Assembly (NCBI GenBank): GCA_963664655.2
Contig: CAXXHM010000001.1
Coordinates: 868,001 to 932,000 of the forward strand
DNA: 64,000 nucleotides
Direction: 5' to 3'
DNA from: Desulfospira sp963664655
GTDB taxonomy: Bacteria; Desulfobacterota; Desulfobacteria; Desulfobacterales; Desulfobacteraceae
The stretch's first letter is position 1, and each line of letters opens with the position of its first letter. Below are positions 15,748 to 24,293 of this stretch, piece by piece. The position numbers and the translations under genes are program-made. The notes under the pieces are model-generated. The model searched no databases, was not told where the DNA came from, and saw only the letters and a program-made list of their open reading frames with translations.

Positions 15748-17718
15748 ATGAAGATCATATATACGGATTCACTTGTTATCGGTGGCGGCCTGGCAGGGTT
15801 AAGGGTGGCCATTGCTTCCATGCAGAGGGGATATGACACCATTATCCTTTCACTGATTCCTGCCAAACGATCCCATTCCGCCGCGGCCCAGGGCGGCATG
15901 CAGGCAAGCCTTGGCGCCTGTATCAAGGGAGAGGGAGACGATGAGGACGTCCATTTTGGGGACACGGTAAGGGGAAGCGACTGGGGATGTGACCAGGATG
16001 TGGCCAGGATGTTTGTGAACACCTCGCCCAAGGCCATCCGCCAGCTTTCCGCCTGGGGCGTGCCCTGGTCAAGGGTTCGCGGCGGTGACCGGGAAGTTAT
16101 TATCAACGGCGAAAAGGTCACCATTACGGAAAAACACGAGGCCCACGGCCTGATCTCTGCCCGGGACTTCGGGGGAACCAAAAAATGGCGGACCTGTTTC
16201 ACCTCGGACGGCACCGGCCATACCATGCTGTACGCCATGGACAACAAGGCCATCCAGATGGGCATCCCGGTCCATGAAAGAAAAGAGGCCGTTGCCCTGA
16301 TCCATGAAGATGATACCTGTTACGGCGCCATTGTCCGGGACCTGATCACCGGCGAACTGATCGCCTACGTGGCCAAGGCCACCACCATTGCCACGGGCGG
16401 CTACGGCAGGCTGTATGCCGTGTCCACCAACGCGGTGATTTCCGAAGGCATCGGCACGGCCATTGCCCTTGAAACCGGCATTGCCACTCTGGGGAACATG
16501 GAAGCGGTCCAGTTTCACCCCACGGCCATTGTTCCGGTCGGTATTCTCACCACAGAAGGGTGCCGGGGGGACGGCGGCCTGCTCCTGGACAAGGACGGGT
16601 ATAGGTTCATGCCCGACTATGAACCCGATAAAAAGGAACTGGCCTCCAGAGACGTTGTGTCCCGGCGCATGACCGAGCACATGAGAAAGGGCAAGGGCAT
16701 CCCCTCAAGGTACGGGGATCACCTGTGGCTTGACATCACCCTGCTGGGCCGGGAACACATTGAAAAGAACTTAAGGGAAGTCAAGGAAATCTGTGAATAC
16801 TTCCTGGGCATTGACCCGGTCAAAGACTACATCCCGGTCAGGCCCACCCAGCACTACTCCATGGGCGGGGTCAGGACCAAGGCCACGGGCGAGAGCCCGA
16901 CTTTAAAAGGGCTGTTCTCCGCCGGTGAAGCCGCCTGCTGGGATATGCACGGGTTTAACCGCCTAGGGGGCAACTCGGTTGCGGAAACCGTTGTGGCCGG
17001 CATGATCGTGGGCGAATTTGTGGCCGATTACTGTGCCGCCAACCCCCTGAATATCTCCACTTCCACTATCGAACATTTCATGAAGCGTGAAGAAAAGAAG
17101 ATCACTGATCTGCTGGTCAGGGATTATGGGGAAAGCCCCTATGAACTCAAGGCGGAAATGCAGAAAATCATGATGGACAAGGTGGGCATCTTCAGAAACG
17201 GGGAAGATCTTGAAAAGGCCGTGGAAGAACTCAAGGTTCTCAACCAGCGGGCCAAAAATATCGCCCTGAGAAACAAAATCTCCTCCGCCAACCCGGAACT
17301 GGTAGAGGCCATCCGGGTGCCCAAGATGATCAAACTGGCCCAGTGTGTGGCCTATGGCGCCATGCTCCGGACCGAAAGCCGCGGGGCCCATGCCCGGGAA
17401 GATTTCCCGGAAAGAAATGACCGCGACTGGCTCAAACGGACCCTGACCTCCTGGAAAGACGATCAGGCGGATCTGCCCGAAGTCACTTACGAACAGCTGG
17501 ATGTCATGAAAATGGAACTGCCCCCGGGCTCCCGTGGATACGGGGTGGACAAAACCATTCACCATCCGGACACGGAAAAGCGGCTTGCCCAGATCGAGGA
17601 AGTAAAAAAGGCCAACCCGACGGCCGACCGGTTTGAACTGCAGGAACTGTTGAATCCCATACCCATTCCGGACAAATTCAAAGGCAGAAACGAACGTATA
17701 GGAAGGGGGTTTAAATAA
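15748..17718 (+). CDS. frdA: Fumarate reductase/succinate dehydrogenase flavoprotein subunit
   Basis: The 656-residue catalytic subunit oxidises succinate or reduces fumarate. It has the FAD-binding Rossmann start (VIGGGLAGLRVAIA), the covalent-FAD histidine at residue 43 (in RSHSAAAQGG, the same position as in Wolinella FrdA), the HPTAIVP and TEGCRGDGG catalytic segments and the HGFNRLGGNS FAD motif. The close match to the Wolinella enzyme fits a menaquinone system. In sulfate reducers that fully oxidise acetate or propionate such enzymes often work as succinate dehydrogenases; direction cannot be read from sequence. The stop overlaps the frdB start by one base. Confidence 0.97.
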   Translation: MKIIYTDSLVIGGGLAGLRVAIASMQRGYDTIILSLIPAKRSHSAAAQGGMQASLGACIKGEGDDEDVHFGDTVRGSDWGCDQDVARMFVNTSPKAIRQLSAWGVPWSRVRGGDREVIINGEKVTITEKHEAHGLISARDFGGTKKWRTCFTSDGTGHTMLYAMDNKAIQMGIPVHERKEAVALIHEDDTCYGAIVRDLITGELIAYVAKATTIATGGYGRLYAVSTNAVISEGIGTAIALETGIATLGNMEAVQFHPTAIVPVGILTTEGCRGDGGLLLDKDGYRFMPDYEPDKKELASRDVVSRRMTEHMRKGKGIPSRYGDHLWLDITLLGREHIEKNLREVKEICEYFLGIDPVKDYIPVRPTQHYSMGGVRTKATGESPTLKGLFSAGEAACWDMHGFNRLGGNSVAETVVAGMIVGEFVADYCAANPLNISTSTIEHFMKREEKKITDLLVRDYGESPYELKAEMQKIMMDKVGIFRNGEDLEKAVEELKVLNQRAKNIALRNKISSANPELVEAIRVPKMIKLAQCVAYGAMLRTESRGAHAREDFPERNDRDWLKRTLTSWKDDQADLPEVTYEQLDVMKMELPPGSRGYGVDKTIHHPDTEKRLAQIEEVKKANPTADRFELQELLNPIPIPDKFKGRNERIGRGFK

Positions 17719-18452
17719 TGAGCGAAGAAGCAAGAGTATTAAAATTTCATGTATTCAGGTACAATCCCCAGAAACCCGGGGATAAACCCCGCATGGTCAC
17801 CTATGAGGTCACCGAAGCCCCGGGGATGACCATCTTTATCGCCTTAAATGATATCAGGGAACACCAGGACCCGTCCTTCCAGTTTGACTTTGTCTGCCGG
17901 GCCGGCATCTGCGGTTCCTGCGCCATGGTCATCAACGGCCAGCCCGACCTGGCCTGCCGGACCCTGACCTCCAAATTCGAGGACGGGGAAATCAAGCTGC
18001 TGCCGCTGCCCGGATTTGAGCTGATCGGGGACCTTTCCGTGAACACGGGCAAATTCATGCGGGCCATGAGCGAACGGGTGGAGTCCTGGATCCATGACAA
18101 GAATGCCGACAATGTGGACTTTAACAAGCTTGAAGAACGCATGGACCCGGATGTGGCCGACGAGATTTATGAGCTGGAACGGTGCGTTGAGTGCGGCTGC
18201 TGCGTGTCGGCCTGCGCCACCAAACGGATGCGGCCCGACTTCCTGTCCGCCGTGGGCTTTATGCGCCTGGCCCGGTATGCCCTGGACCCCAGAGACAAAC
18301 GGTCTGACGAAGAATTTTATGAAGTCATCGGCAACGATGACGGGGTATTTGGCTGCATGACCCTTCTGGGATGTGAGGATTATTGTCCCAAGGATCTGCC
18401 CCACCAGACCCAGATTGCATACCTGCGCCGGAAAATGGCCCTGGTAAAATGA
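17718..18452 (+). CDS. frdB: Fumarate reductase/succinate dehydrogenase iron-sulfur subunit
   Basis: This 244-residue protein carries electrons from the flavin to the hemes through three clusters. The N-terminal 2Fe-2S domain shows CRAGICGSC near residue 60 and a later cysteine. The C-terminal ferredoxin part shows CVECGCCVSAC near residue 155 and a CMTLLGCEDYCPKDLP segment, matching the Wolinella-type subunit with 4Fe-4S and 3Fe-4S clusters. It is translated through a TAATG junction with frdA and is the last gene of the frdCAB operon. A strong intrinsic terminator follows at 18594. Confidence 0.97.
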   Translation: MSEEARVLKFHVFRYNPQKPGDKPRMVTYEVTEAPGMTIFIALNDIREHQDPSFQFDFVCRAGICGSCAMVINGQPDLACRTLTSKFEDGEIKLLPLPGFELIGDLSVNTGKFMRAMSERVESWIHDKNADNVDFNKLEERMDPDVADEIYELERCVECGCCVSACATKRMRPDFLSAVGFMRLARYALDPRDKRSDEEFYEVIGNDDGVFGCMTLLGCEDYCPKDLPHQTQIAYLRRKMALVK

Positions 18453-18453
18453 C

Positions 18454-18575
18454 GCTTGAACGACAATTCACCCATCTGCGGCGTTGCTGCAAAAATTTAA
18501 GATCCTCACGTACAACAGTACGCTGCGGTCTTAAATTTTCTTGCGCCTTGCATATGGGCAAATTCTCGTCCAAGC
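18454..18575. repeat. Palindromic repeat family A, copy 1
   Basis: The element starts GCTTGAACGACAATTCACCC and ends with the inverted counterpart GGGCAAATTCTCGTCCAAGC. Between them are ATCTGCGGCGTTGC and the mirrored GCGCCTTGCATATG, so the whole 122 bases fold into one long imperfect hairpin. Related copies lie at 20353-20496, 57104-57248 and, as a half copy, 20773-20812. Confidence 0.85.
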
Positions 18576-18593
18576 TTGGGGCTGAACCCAATT

Positions 18594-18632
18594 AACCGTC
18601 AGGGGACAAACCATTGTCCCCTGACGGTTTTT
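18594..18632 (+). terminator. Intrinsic terminator of the frdCAB operon
   Basis: AACCGTCAGGGGACAA pairs with TTGTCCCCTGACGGTT in a 16-bp perfect stem, followed by a T-run. It is the clearest rho-independent terminator in the window and ends the operon before fumA. Confidence 0.85.
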
Positions 18633-18690
18633 AAAAAAACATCATGGACGAGCCGGATAAGCACCCCGGCCCAGCCCATGGTCAATATTG

Positions 18691-18720
18691 AAAGCTAACA
18701 GCTAATGGCTAAAAGCTTTT
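18691..18720. repeat. Dispersed AGCTAATGGCTAA repeat (family C), copy 2
   Basis: The segment AGCTAACAGCTAATGGCTAA followed by AAGCTTTT lies about 20 bases before the fumA start. It matches the units before frdC almost exactly. Confidence 0.75.
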
Positions 18721-18739
18721 AAATACAAAAGGTGAAAAG

Positions 18740-20350
18740 ATGAGCGAATTTAAATTTGAATCCATGTTCCCGTTAGGGGAAGATGACACCGAGTACCGTC
18801 TGGTCTCCAAGGACGGGGTCAGGGTCAGGGAGTTTGAAGGACGGGATGTCCTTTTGGTGGAACCCCAGGCCTTAACCCTGCTGGCGGCCCAGGCCTTCAA
18901 GGATGCGGCCCACCTTTACCGGGCCGAACACCTTGAAAAACTCAAGATGATCATTGATGATCCGGAAAGCTCGGACAATGACCGGTACGTGGCCCTGGAA
19001 CTGTTAAAGAATGCGGCCATTTCCGCCGACAAAATCTATCCCATGTGCCAGGACACGGGCACGGCCATTATCATGGGCAAAAAAGGCCAGCAGGTCTGGA
19101 CCTGGTCCGATGATGAGGAAGAATTGTCCAAAGGCGTGTTTGAGGCGTATACCCAAAATTATCTAAGGTATTCCCAGAACGCGCCCTTAACCATGTACAA
19201 GGAAGCCAACACCAAGACCAACCTGCCGGCCCAGATCGATCTTTCGGCCATCCAGGGAGAGGAATACAAATTCCTGTTCATGGCCAAAGGCGGGGGATCG
19301 GCCAATAAGACTTTCTTATATCAGATGACCAAGGCCGTTCTCAACTCCGAAGAAACCCTGCTGAATTTCATGACCCAGAAGATGAAGGACCTCGGGACAG
19401 CGGCCTGCCCGCCCTACCACATTGCCTTTGTCATTGGCGGCACCTCAGCCGAGATCAACCTGAAGACCGTTAAGCTGGCCTCCGCCCGTTACCTGGATTC
19501 CCTGCCCGAAACCGGCAGTGAAACCGCCCATGCCTTCAGAGACAAAGACCTGGAAGAAAAGGTCCTGGTCCGGTCCCAGGAGCTTGGCCTGGGGGCCCAG
19601 TTCGGGGGCAAGCACTTTGCCCTGGACATCCGGGTGATCCGGCTGCCCCGGCACGGCGCGTCCTGTCCCGTGGGCATCGGGGTCTCCTGTTCCGCTGACC
19701 GGCAGATCAAGGGCAAAATCACCAGAGACGGGATTTTCCTGGAACAGCTGGTGGAAGATCCGTCCAAATACCTGCCCGCAGCCGAACCTGAAATGAAGCC
19801 GGCCGTGGAGATCAACCTTGACCGGCCCATGGATGAAATCCGGGCGGAACTGTCCAAGTACCCGGTGGCCACAAGGCTTTCCCTGAATGGTAAAATTATC
19901 GTGGCCCGGGATATTGCCCATGCCAAATTCATGGAACGGCTTGAGGCCGGCAACGGCCTGCCCGATTACCTGAAAAACCACATTATCTACTATGCGGGCC
20001 CGGCCAAAACACCGGACGGCGAAGCCTCCGGGTCGTTTGGCCCCACCACGGCCGGCCGGATGGATCCTTACGTTCCCGTATTCCAGGAGCAGGGAGCATC
20101 CATGATCATGCTGGCCAAAGGAAACCGGACCCGCCAGGTCACGGATGCCTGCCAAAAATTCGGCGGGTTCTATCTGGGCTCCCCCGGCGGCCCTGCCGCC
20201 CGCTTAGGCAAGGATTTCATTAAAAAAGTAGAGCTTGTGGAGTATGAGGAACTGGGCATGGAAGCCGTCTACATGATCACGGTGGAAAAGTTCCCGGCCT
20301 TCATTATTGTCGACGATAAGGGCAATGATTTTTACGCCAACCTGCTTTAG
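18740..20350 (+). CDS. fumA: Fumarate hydratase, class I (iron-sulfur)
   Basis: This 536-residue enzyme hydrates fumarate to malate using an oxygen-sensitive 4Fe-4S cluster. It has the fused alpha and beta parts of class I fumarases. A cluster cysteine is seen in MCQDTGTAI near residue 113, and further ones in GTAACPPYH and GASCPVGIGVSC. The C-terminal swivelling domain contains GPTTAGRMD. Length is close to E. coli FumA (548). It follows the frdCAB operon with its own leader and continues the succinate-to-malate sequence of the cycle. Confidence 0.97.
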   Translation: MSEFKFESMFPLGEDDTEYRLVSKDGVRVREFEGRDVLLVEPQALTLLAAQAFKDAAHLYRAEHLEKLKMIIDDPESSDNDRYVALELLKNAAISADKIYPMCQDTGTAIIMGKKGQQVWTWSDDEEELSKGVFEAYTQNYLRYSQNAPLTMYKEANTKTNLPAQIDLSAIQGEEYKFLFMAKGGGSANKTFLYQMTKAVLNSEETLLNFMTQKMKDLGTAACPPYHIAFVIGGTSAEINLKTVKLASARYLDSLPETGSETAHAFRDKDLEEKVLVRSQELGLGAQFGGKHFALDIRVIRLPRHGASCPVGIGVSCSADRQIKGKITRDGIFLEQLVEDPSKYLPAAEPEMKPAVEINLDRPMDEIRAELSKYPVATRLSLNGKIIVARDIAHAKFMERLEAGNGLPDYLKNHIIYYAGPAKTPDGEASGSFGPTTAGRMDPYVPVFQEQGASMIMLAKGNRTRQVTDACQKFGGFYLGSPGGPAARLGKDFIKKVELVEYEELGMEAVYMITVEKFPAFIIVDDKGNDFYANLL

Positions 20351-20352
20351 GG

Positions 20353-20496
20353 GTGTTTGAACGAAGAGTCACCCATCTGCGGCGTTGCAAAAAAAGCTGC
20401 AATCCTCACAACCCCATGGTTGCTCCGGTTGCAGCTTTTTCTGGTTTCTGACCTTTAGGTTACGCCTTGCATCTGGGCAACTCTTCGTCCAAACAC
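20353..20496. repeat. Palindromic repeat family A, copy 2
   Basis: The 144-base element begins GTGTTTGAACGAAGAGTCAC and ends with ACTCTTCGTCCAAACAC. The interior has CATCTGCGGCGTTGC mirrored by TACGCCTTGCATCTGG and a second nested stem (AAAAAGCTGCAATCCTCACA against GTTGCAGCTTTTT). It starts two bases after the fumA stop and is about 90% alike to the copy at 57104. Confidence 0.9.
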
Positions 20497-20832
20497 GGGT
20501 TTTCGACCAGACGCACGCCCTGTTTCTGCTGTGGTGCTGGCGTGTTCAAACCGGTGCCACAGCTTTTTTAATGCGGTTTGAAAGATCTTCTGATTAGTGA
20601 TACAACCTTTGGATACAGGGGGTGTGACCAGACGCATGAATCAACAATTAAAAAAAAAGAAAACCATATTCATCCGTTTTCTTGAATGGATATCCAAAGG
20701 GAGTAAACAGGCGGCCCAAAAAGGGCAGTTCTGCGCTTCTTGAGCGGTCAAAAAAAAGTAGCCCGGTCCGGGCTCTTTGAACGACAACTTACCCATCTGC
20801 GGCGTTGCTGCAAACATTAAAGTGTAAAAAGC
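20497..20832. other. Intergenic region with a partial repeat
   Basis: No gene is supported. It holds two similar short blocks containing GACCAGACGCA (near 20506 and 20626), a small palindrome AGCCCGG/CCGGGCT at 20760-20774, and the half copy of repeat family A at 20773-20812. Confidence 0.4.
20773..20812. repeat. Palindromic repeat family A, half copy
   Basis: Only the left arm is present (TTTGAACGACAACTTACCCA, then TCTGCGGCGTTGCTGC). It ends 20 bases before the ATG of the following gene, so it would form part of that gene's leader. Confidence 0.75.
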
Positions 20833-21261
20833 ATGAATAATAAAGTCAAAGGCTTGTTGCAGAAAATTAATTTTATTGAAACCGATATGAACCTGCACCG
20901 GCAGATCCTGGTGTCCATTCCCTCTGCCCAGACAGCAGAAATTGAAAAAACCGCCAGGGCCATTGCGGCCATGAAACAGCAGATCCAGGATCTGAGAATG
21001 GAAATCAAAGCCGTTGATGAGACCGAGTACAACCGGATCATTGCCATAGAAAAGGGGTCTGAAAAATTCAAAGAAATGACCCAGGGCAAAAAGTTTATCC
21101 TGGTCAACACCCTCAATGAAACCGGCGAGTGTTTTGTCACCCTGGCCGATGATACCCGTATAGACTGCCTGGTGGCCGCAAAGGAAGACAACGGGACCTG
21201 GACCGTGCTGACCATTGACGGCGAGGTGAAACAGCTGCCGGCCGGTCTGATAAAGGCCTGA
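20833..21261 (+). CDS. Unrecognised protein with coiled coil and beta-rich C-terminus
   Basis: I do not recognise this 142-residue protein. The first 75 residues are predicted helical, with a heptad-like stretch from about 35 to 62 (IEKTARAIAAMKQQIQDLRM) typical of a coiled coil. The last 60 residues look beta-rich (FILVNTLNETGECFVTLADD). There are no cysteines for metal binding other than two scattered ones, and no signal peptide. It is 18 bases upstream of mntP on the same strand, so the two are likely co-transcribed. A link to metal handling is only guilt by association. Confidence 0.75.
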   Translation: MNNKVKGLLQKINFIETDMNLHRQILVSIPSAQTAEIEKTARAIAAMKQQIQDLRMEIKAVDETEYNRIIAIEKGSEKFKEMTQGKKFILVNTLNETGECFVTLADDTRIDCLVAAKEDNGTWTVLTIDGEVKQLPAGLIKA

Positions 21262-21279
21262 TGGATTCCGCCCTGTCCT

Positions 21280-21828
21280 ATGGGAACCGTAGATATATTC
21301 ATCATTTCCCTGGCCCTTGCCATGGATGCGGCGGCTGTCTGCCTTGGCGCCGCGGCTTCAGGATTTGCCGAAAATAAGCGGGCCGTGTTCCGCCTGGCCT
21401 TTCATTTTGGTCTTTTTCAGGCCCTGATGCCCCTTGTGGGATATTTTATCGGCACCGGATTTGCCGGTTTTGTCCAGACTGCATCCCCCTTTATTGCCTT
21501 TGGCCTGCTGCTGTTTGTGGGAGGGCGCATGGTCATGTCAGGCCTGGACAAATCAGAGGACATCATCAGCAAAGACCCCTCCCGGGGCATGACCATGGTG
21601 GCCTTGAGCGTTGCCGTAAGCATTGACGCCATGGCCGTGGGCGTCAGCTTTGCCCTTATGGGGATCACCATCTGGACCCCGGTGCTGCTCATCGGCCTGG
21701 TCACGGCACTGGTTTCCTGGCTGGCCGTCTGTATCGGCCGGTACCTGGGCACCCGGTTCGGCAAGCCCATGGAAATCTTTGGCGGCCTGGTCCTGGTGGG
21801 CATCGGGCTCCGGATACTTCTTTTTTGA
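21280..21828 (+). CDS. mntP: Manganese efflux pump MntP
   Basis: This 182-residue inner membrane protein has six hydrophobic segments arranged as two similar halves. Each half starts with an acidic motif (ALAMDAAAVCLG near residue 15 and SVSIDAMAVGVSF near 115), the conserved aspartates used to bind Mn(II). Length fits E. coli MntP (188). It removes excess manganese from the cytoplasm. No yybP-ykoY-type riboswitch is evident before it; it follows the unrecognised gene at 20833. Confidence 0.93.
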   Translation: MGTVDIFIISLALAMDAAAVCLGAAASGFAENKRAVFRLAFHFGLFQALMPLVGYFIGTGFAGFVQTASPFIAFGLLLFVGGRMVMSGLDKSEDIISKDPSRGMTMVALSVAVSIDAMAVGVSFALMGITIWTPVLLIGLVTALVSWLAVCIGRYLGTRFGKPMEIFGGLVLVGIGLRILLF

Positions 21829-21860
21829 TCATCCCCGCCCTACCGGCTGCCAGCCAGGTG

Positions 21861-22157
21861 CTACTCAATCCAGAACAGGGCCGCCCCGATGCGGCCATCC
21901 CGGCATTTCGGACATTTGCCCGGTTTTTTGTAGGTTTTTCGCTCTTTGAACTGAAACCCGCAGTCAAGGCAGTGGTAGGGCTTGACATGCACCTTCTTTT
22001 TCAGCTGCCGGACGGTCTTTTCAATGAAGGGCAGATGATGGAAAACATCCTTTTCCATGATGCCCGCCAACTGGGAAATTTCCCGTACGGACAGCCGGTT
22101 CTTTTCAAGATAACCGATGATTTCCTGCCGGATGGTTTGATATCTTTGATTGGTCAT
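21861..22157 (-). CDS. Winged-helix regulator with C-terminal zinc ribbon
   Basis: The 98-residue protein has an N-terminal helix-turn-helix-like region (about 5-55, with SVREISQLAGIMEKDVFHHL) and a C-terminal zinc ribbon with CLDC and CPKC pairs around residues 64 and 83. This layout resembles small archaeal-type transcription factors of COG3357. I chose the ATG at 22157 because AGAGAGT lies nine bases upstream; the frame stays open to 22196. It converges with mntP, 32 bases apart. The target is unknown. Confidence 0.75.
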   Translation of the reverse strand: MTNQRYQTIRQEIIGYLEKNRLSVREISQLAGIMEKDVFHHLPFIEKTVRQLKKKVHVKPYHCLDCGFQFKERKTYKKPGKCPKCRDGRIGAALFWIE

Positions 22158-22329
22158 GGGCAATGGACTCTCTTGCATTCTTTCAATAGCAAACAAATAA
22201 TAAATTTAGAGGATAGAGTCAAGCCGCGGGTGGAGGGTCATTGCAATTTGACAAGCCCCGGAGCTTTGGCTAAAATCCTTATTTCGTAATCAAAAACTTA
22301 ACTGATTCAACAGACAAAAGGTGATTTTA

Positions 22330-23247
22330 ATGTTTTTAAAAACACAGGAAATTTATTCTATAAACAGACTTGCCTGCCGTTTTGCAAAAAACAAGCTGTG
22401 GCGAAAAGGGCTGTTTATTCTGGCCATATTGGCGATTTTGTCTAACGGAGGCTGCGGTCACCCCACGGCCAACGCCCCAAAAGACATGGGGGACCAGGCC
22501 GTTGAAGGCCGGATTCTCTGGCGGGATCTGCTGACCCGGGATGCGTCCAAGGCAAAGGCATTTTATGGGACCTTGTTCGGGTGGGGGTTCCGCACCCAGG
22601 AAAAATTTTGTGCCATTCTCCGGGATGGACAGGAAATCGGCGGCATCGTTGAAATCCCCGATGCACCGGATACGGCGGCAGACCGGTGGGTTCCGTCCAT
22701 GGCGGTGAAAAGCCTGGAACGGGCCATACCCCTTACCGAACAAAAGGGCGGACAGATTAACGAGGGCCCCATGAAACTGGGCGACCGGGGAACCGGTGCC
22801 CTGGTAAGGGATGCCGGCGGCGCACAATTCGTCCTTCTTCAGGCAGCGTCAGCCCCTCCCGTCAGCCGGCCCCTTAACATCAATGACTGGCTCTGGGATG
22901 AGCTGTGGACCGACGATGTGCCGCAATCCATAGATTATTACAGCGCCCTTGCCGGTTTTTCGGCCAATCAGGAACAGGACGGTTACTGGATATTGACATC
23001 AGACGGAACCTGGCAGGCCGGGGTCCGGAAAGTATTCAATGAACAGTTTGTGCAGCGGTGGGTCCCGGTGGTCCGGGTGGCCGATCCTGATGAAACAGGG
23101 AAAAAAGCCCAGGATCTGGGGGGCCGGATATTGGTTACGGCGCCAAAAACAGCCGAACACCAAAAGGCCGCACTGATTTCAGATCCGGCAGGCGGCCTTT
23201 TCATTGTCCAGGAATGGGCCACTGATACTGAACAAGGGAGGGAATAA
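22330..23247 (+). CDS. Exported protein with two VOC (glyoxalase-like) domains
   Basis: The 305-residue protein has a charged N-terminus, one hydrophobic segment at about 27-41 and a following Cys (SNGGC), so it is exported and perhaps lipid-anchored, though the lipobox is not canonical. Two similar vicinal oxygen chelate domains follow. The first begins RILWRDLLTRDASKAKAFYGTLFGW and the second has LWTDDVPQSIDYYSALAGF. Such tandem-VOC proteins resemble the CFP32/27-kDa antigen group. The substrate is unknown. ATG 22330 has AAAAGG eight bases upstream and is better than the GTG at 22321. The next gene encodes a lipoprotein three bases later. Confidence 0.8.
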   Translation: MFLKTQEIYSINRLACRFAKNKLWRKGLFILAILAILSNGGCGHPTANAPKDMGDQAVEGRILWRDLLTRDASKAKAFYGTLFGWGFRTQEKFCAILRDGQEIGGIVEIPDAPDTAADRWVPSMAVKSLERAIPLTEQKGGQINEGPMKLGDRGTGALVRDAGGAQFVLLQAASAPPVSRPLNINDWLWDELWTDDVPQSIDYYSALAGFSANQEQDGYWILTSDGTWQAGVRKVFNEQFVQRWVPVVRVADPDETGKKAQDLGGRILVTAPKTAEHQKAALISDPAGGLFIVQEWATDTEQGRE

Positions 23248-23249
23248 AG

Positions 23250-23570
23250 ATGAATTACCGCTTAGCCCTCATATCCTTATGTTTCCTGGCCGGCATGGTT
23301 GCCCTGTCGGGCTGCGCCGGCGTTTCCGGCTATGTTTCCTATGATACCGGCTATTACCATGGATTTTACGATCCCTATCCCTGCTGGGGATGTGTGGATC
23401 ATCATCCGCCGCCACCGGACAGACCGGGAAAACCCGGTAAGCCGGGAAAGCCAGGGAGCCCCGGCAAGCCGGTCGCCCCCAAACCGCCCGTCATTAAACC
23501 GCCGATTTCAGGACCTCCCGGCGGCATTGGACGGCCCAGGCCCGGAGGAGGGGGCGGCCGTAGAAGATGA
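23250..23570 (+). CDS. Small proline/glycine-rich lipoprotein
   Basis: The 106-residue precursor has a signal peptide with a clear lipobox (ALSGC, Cys22), so it should be lipid-modified. The mature part has a Tyr/His/Cys segment (YYHGFYDPYPCWGC) and then a tail of Pro-Gly-Lys repeats. It starts two bases after the VOC gene and is surely co-transcribed. I recognise no family. The low-complexity tail suggests a surface or periplasm-spanning spacer. Confidence 0.75.
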   Translation: MNYRLALISLCFLAGMVALSGCAGVSGYVSYDTGYYHGFYDPYPCWGCVDHHPPPPDRPGKPGKPGKPGSPGKPVAPKPPVIKPPISGPPGGIGRPRPGGGGGRRR

Positions 23571-23590
23571 TATTGTTTTAATTCCGGGCC

Positions 23591-23625
23591 AGGCCTTATC
23601 CATGGTAAGGCCTGACCTTTATTTT
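23591..23625. terminator. Terminator between convergent genes
   Basis: AGGCCTTA (23591-23598) pairs with TAAGGCCT (23606-23613) around a CCATGG centre, followed by CTTTATTTTTT. It ends the VOC/lipoprotein operon on the plus strand. The T-run overlaps the 3' end of the convergent PEP-CTERM gene. Confidence 0.75.
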
Positions 23626-24293
23626 TTCAGTCTTCTTCTGCCCGCTCCGGCAAAGCCGATCAGGCCGGCACCAAACAGGAGGATAGCGGCCGGCTCGGGA
23701 ACCGTTTGGGAGGATAATTCCATTGTGAATGCCAGATCCATGCCGGAGCTGATTTGCCAACTGCCGGTAAATAATTGGCTGAAATCGCTTCCGTTATTTA
23801 TATAAACCCAAGATCCGTCGCTATAAGTGCTGTTGACGGCCCCCACCATGGATCTACCAAATATCCCGTCAAAAAAATTGCTTGCACAAATGAACCAGAC
23901 GTATTCTGTATCGGTTTCCAGACTTACGCCACCAGTGTCCACGGTAAAGGATTCAAATCCGTCGGCACCGGAAGTTGAGTACATGCTGCTGGTATACAAG
24001 GCCTCACCGGTTATGTTCGTACCTGTCCATTCATACAGATAAAAAGCAAAATCTACGTTATCGGCATAATTGCTGTAATCATTAAGATAGAAAGTCACCG
24101 AGTCAAGCACGGTATCGTCTCCGGAATTCAGTGTGAAGGTCTGCCCATAAGTGGCTGTATTGGGCTCACCAAATGAACTCAGCGATTGAGAACCATTCCA
24201 GGAGGATGCCGTATCAATAGTTGTGGCATAGGAACTGCTGATTAATAAAAAAACGGCAGATAAGGTGACAACAGTCCAGATTAACTTCTTCAT
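23619..24293 (-). CDS. PEP-CTERM sorting domain protein
   Basis: This 224-residue secreted protein has a signal peptide (about 1-23) and ends with the PEP-CTERM tripartite signal: VPEPAAILLFGAGLIGFAG followed by RRR. The exosortase EpsH/XrtA system recognises this tail, usually in bacteria that make extracellular polysaccharide. The body is rich in Ser, Thr, Asn, Gly and Asp, with predicted beta strands, as in surface jelly-roll proteins. AGGA lies seven bases before the start. No exosortase gene is in the window. Confidence 0.9.
   Translation of the reverse strand: MKKLIWTVVTLSAVFLLISSSYATTIDTASSWNGSQSLSSFGEPNTATYGQTFTLNSGDDTVLDSVTFYLNDYSNYADNVDFAFYLYEWTGTNITGEALYTSSMYSTSGADGFESFTVDTGGVSLETDTEYVWFICASNFFDGIFGRSMVGAVNSTYSDGSWVYINNGSDFSQLFTGSWQISSGMDLAFTMELSSQTVPEPAAILLFGAGLIGFAGAGRRRLKK

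Noticed and set aside
23299..23805. 168-codon frame overlapping the lipoprotein and PEP-CTERM genes
   Set aside because: It crosses the terminator between two well-supported convergent genes and has no domain.
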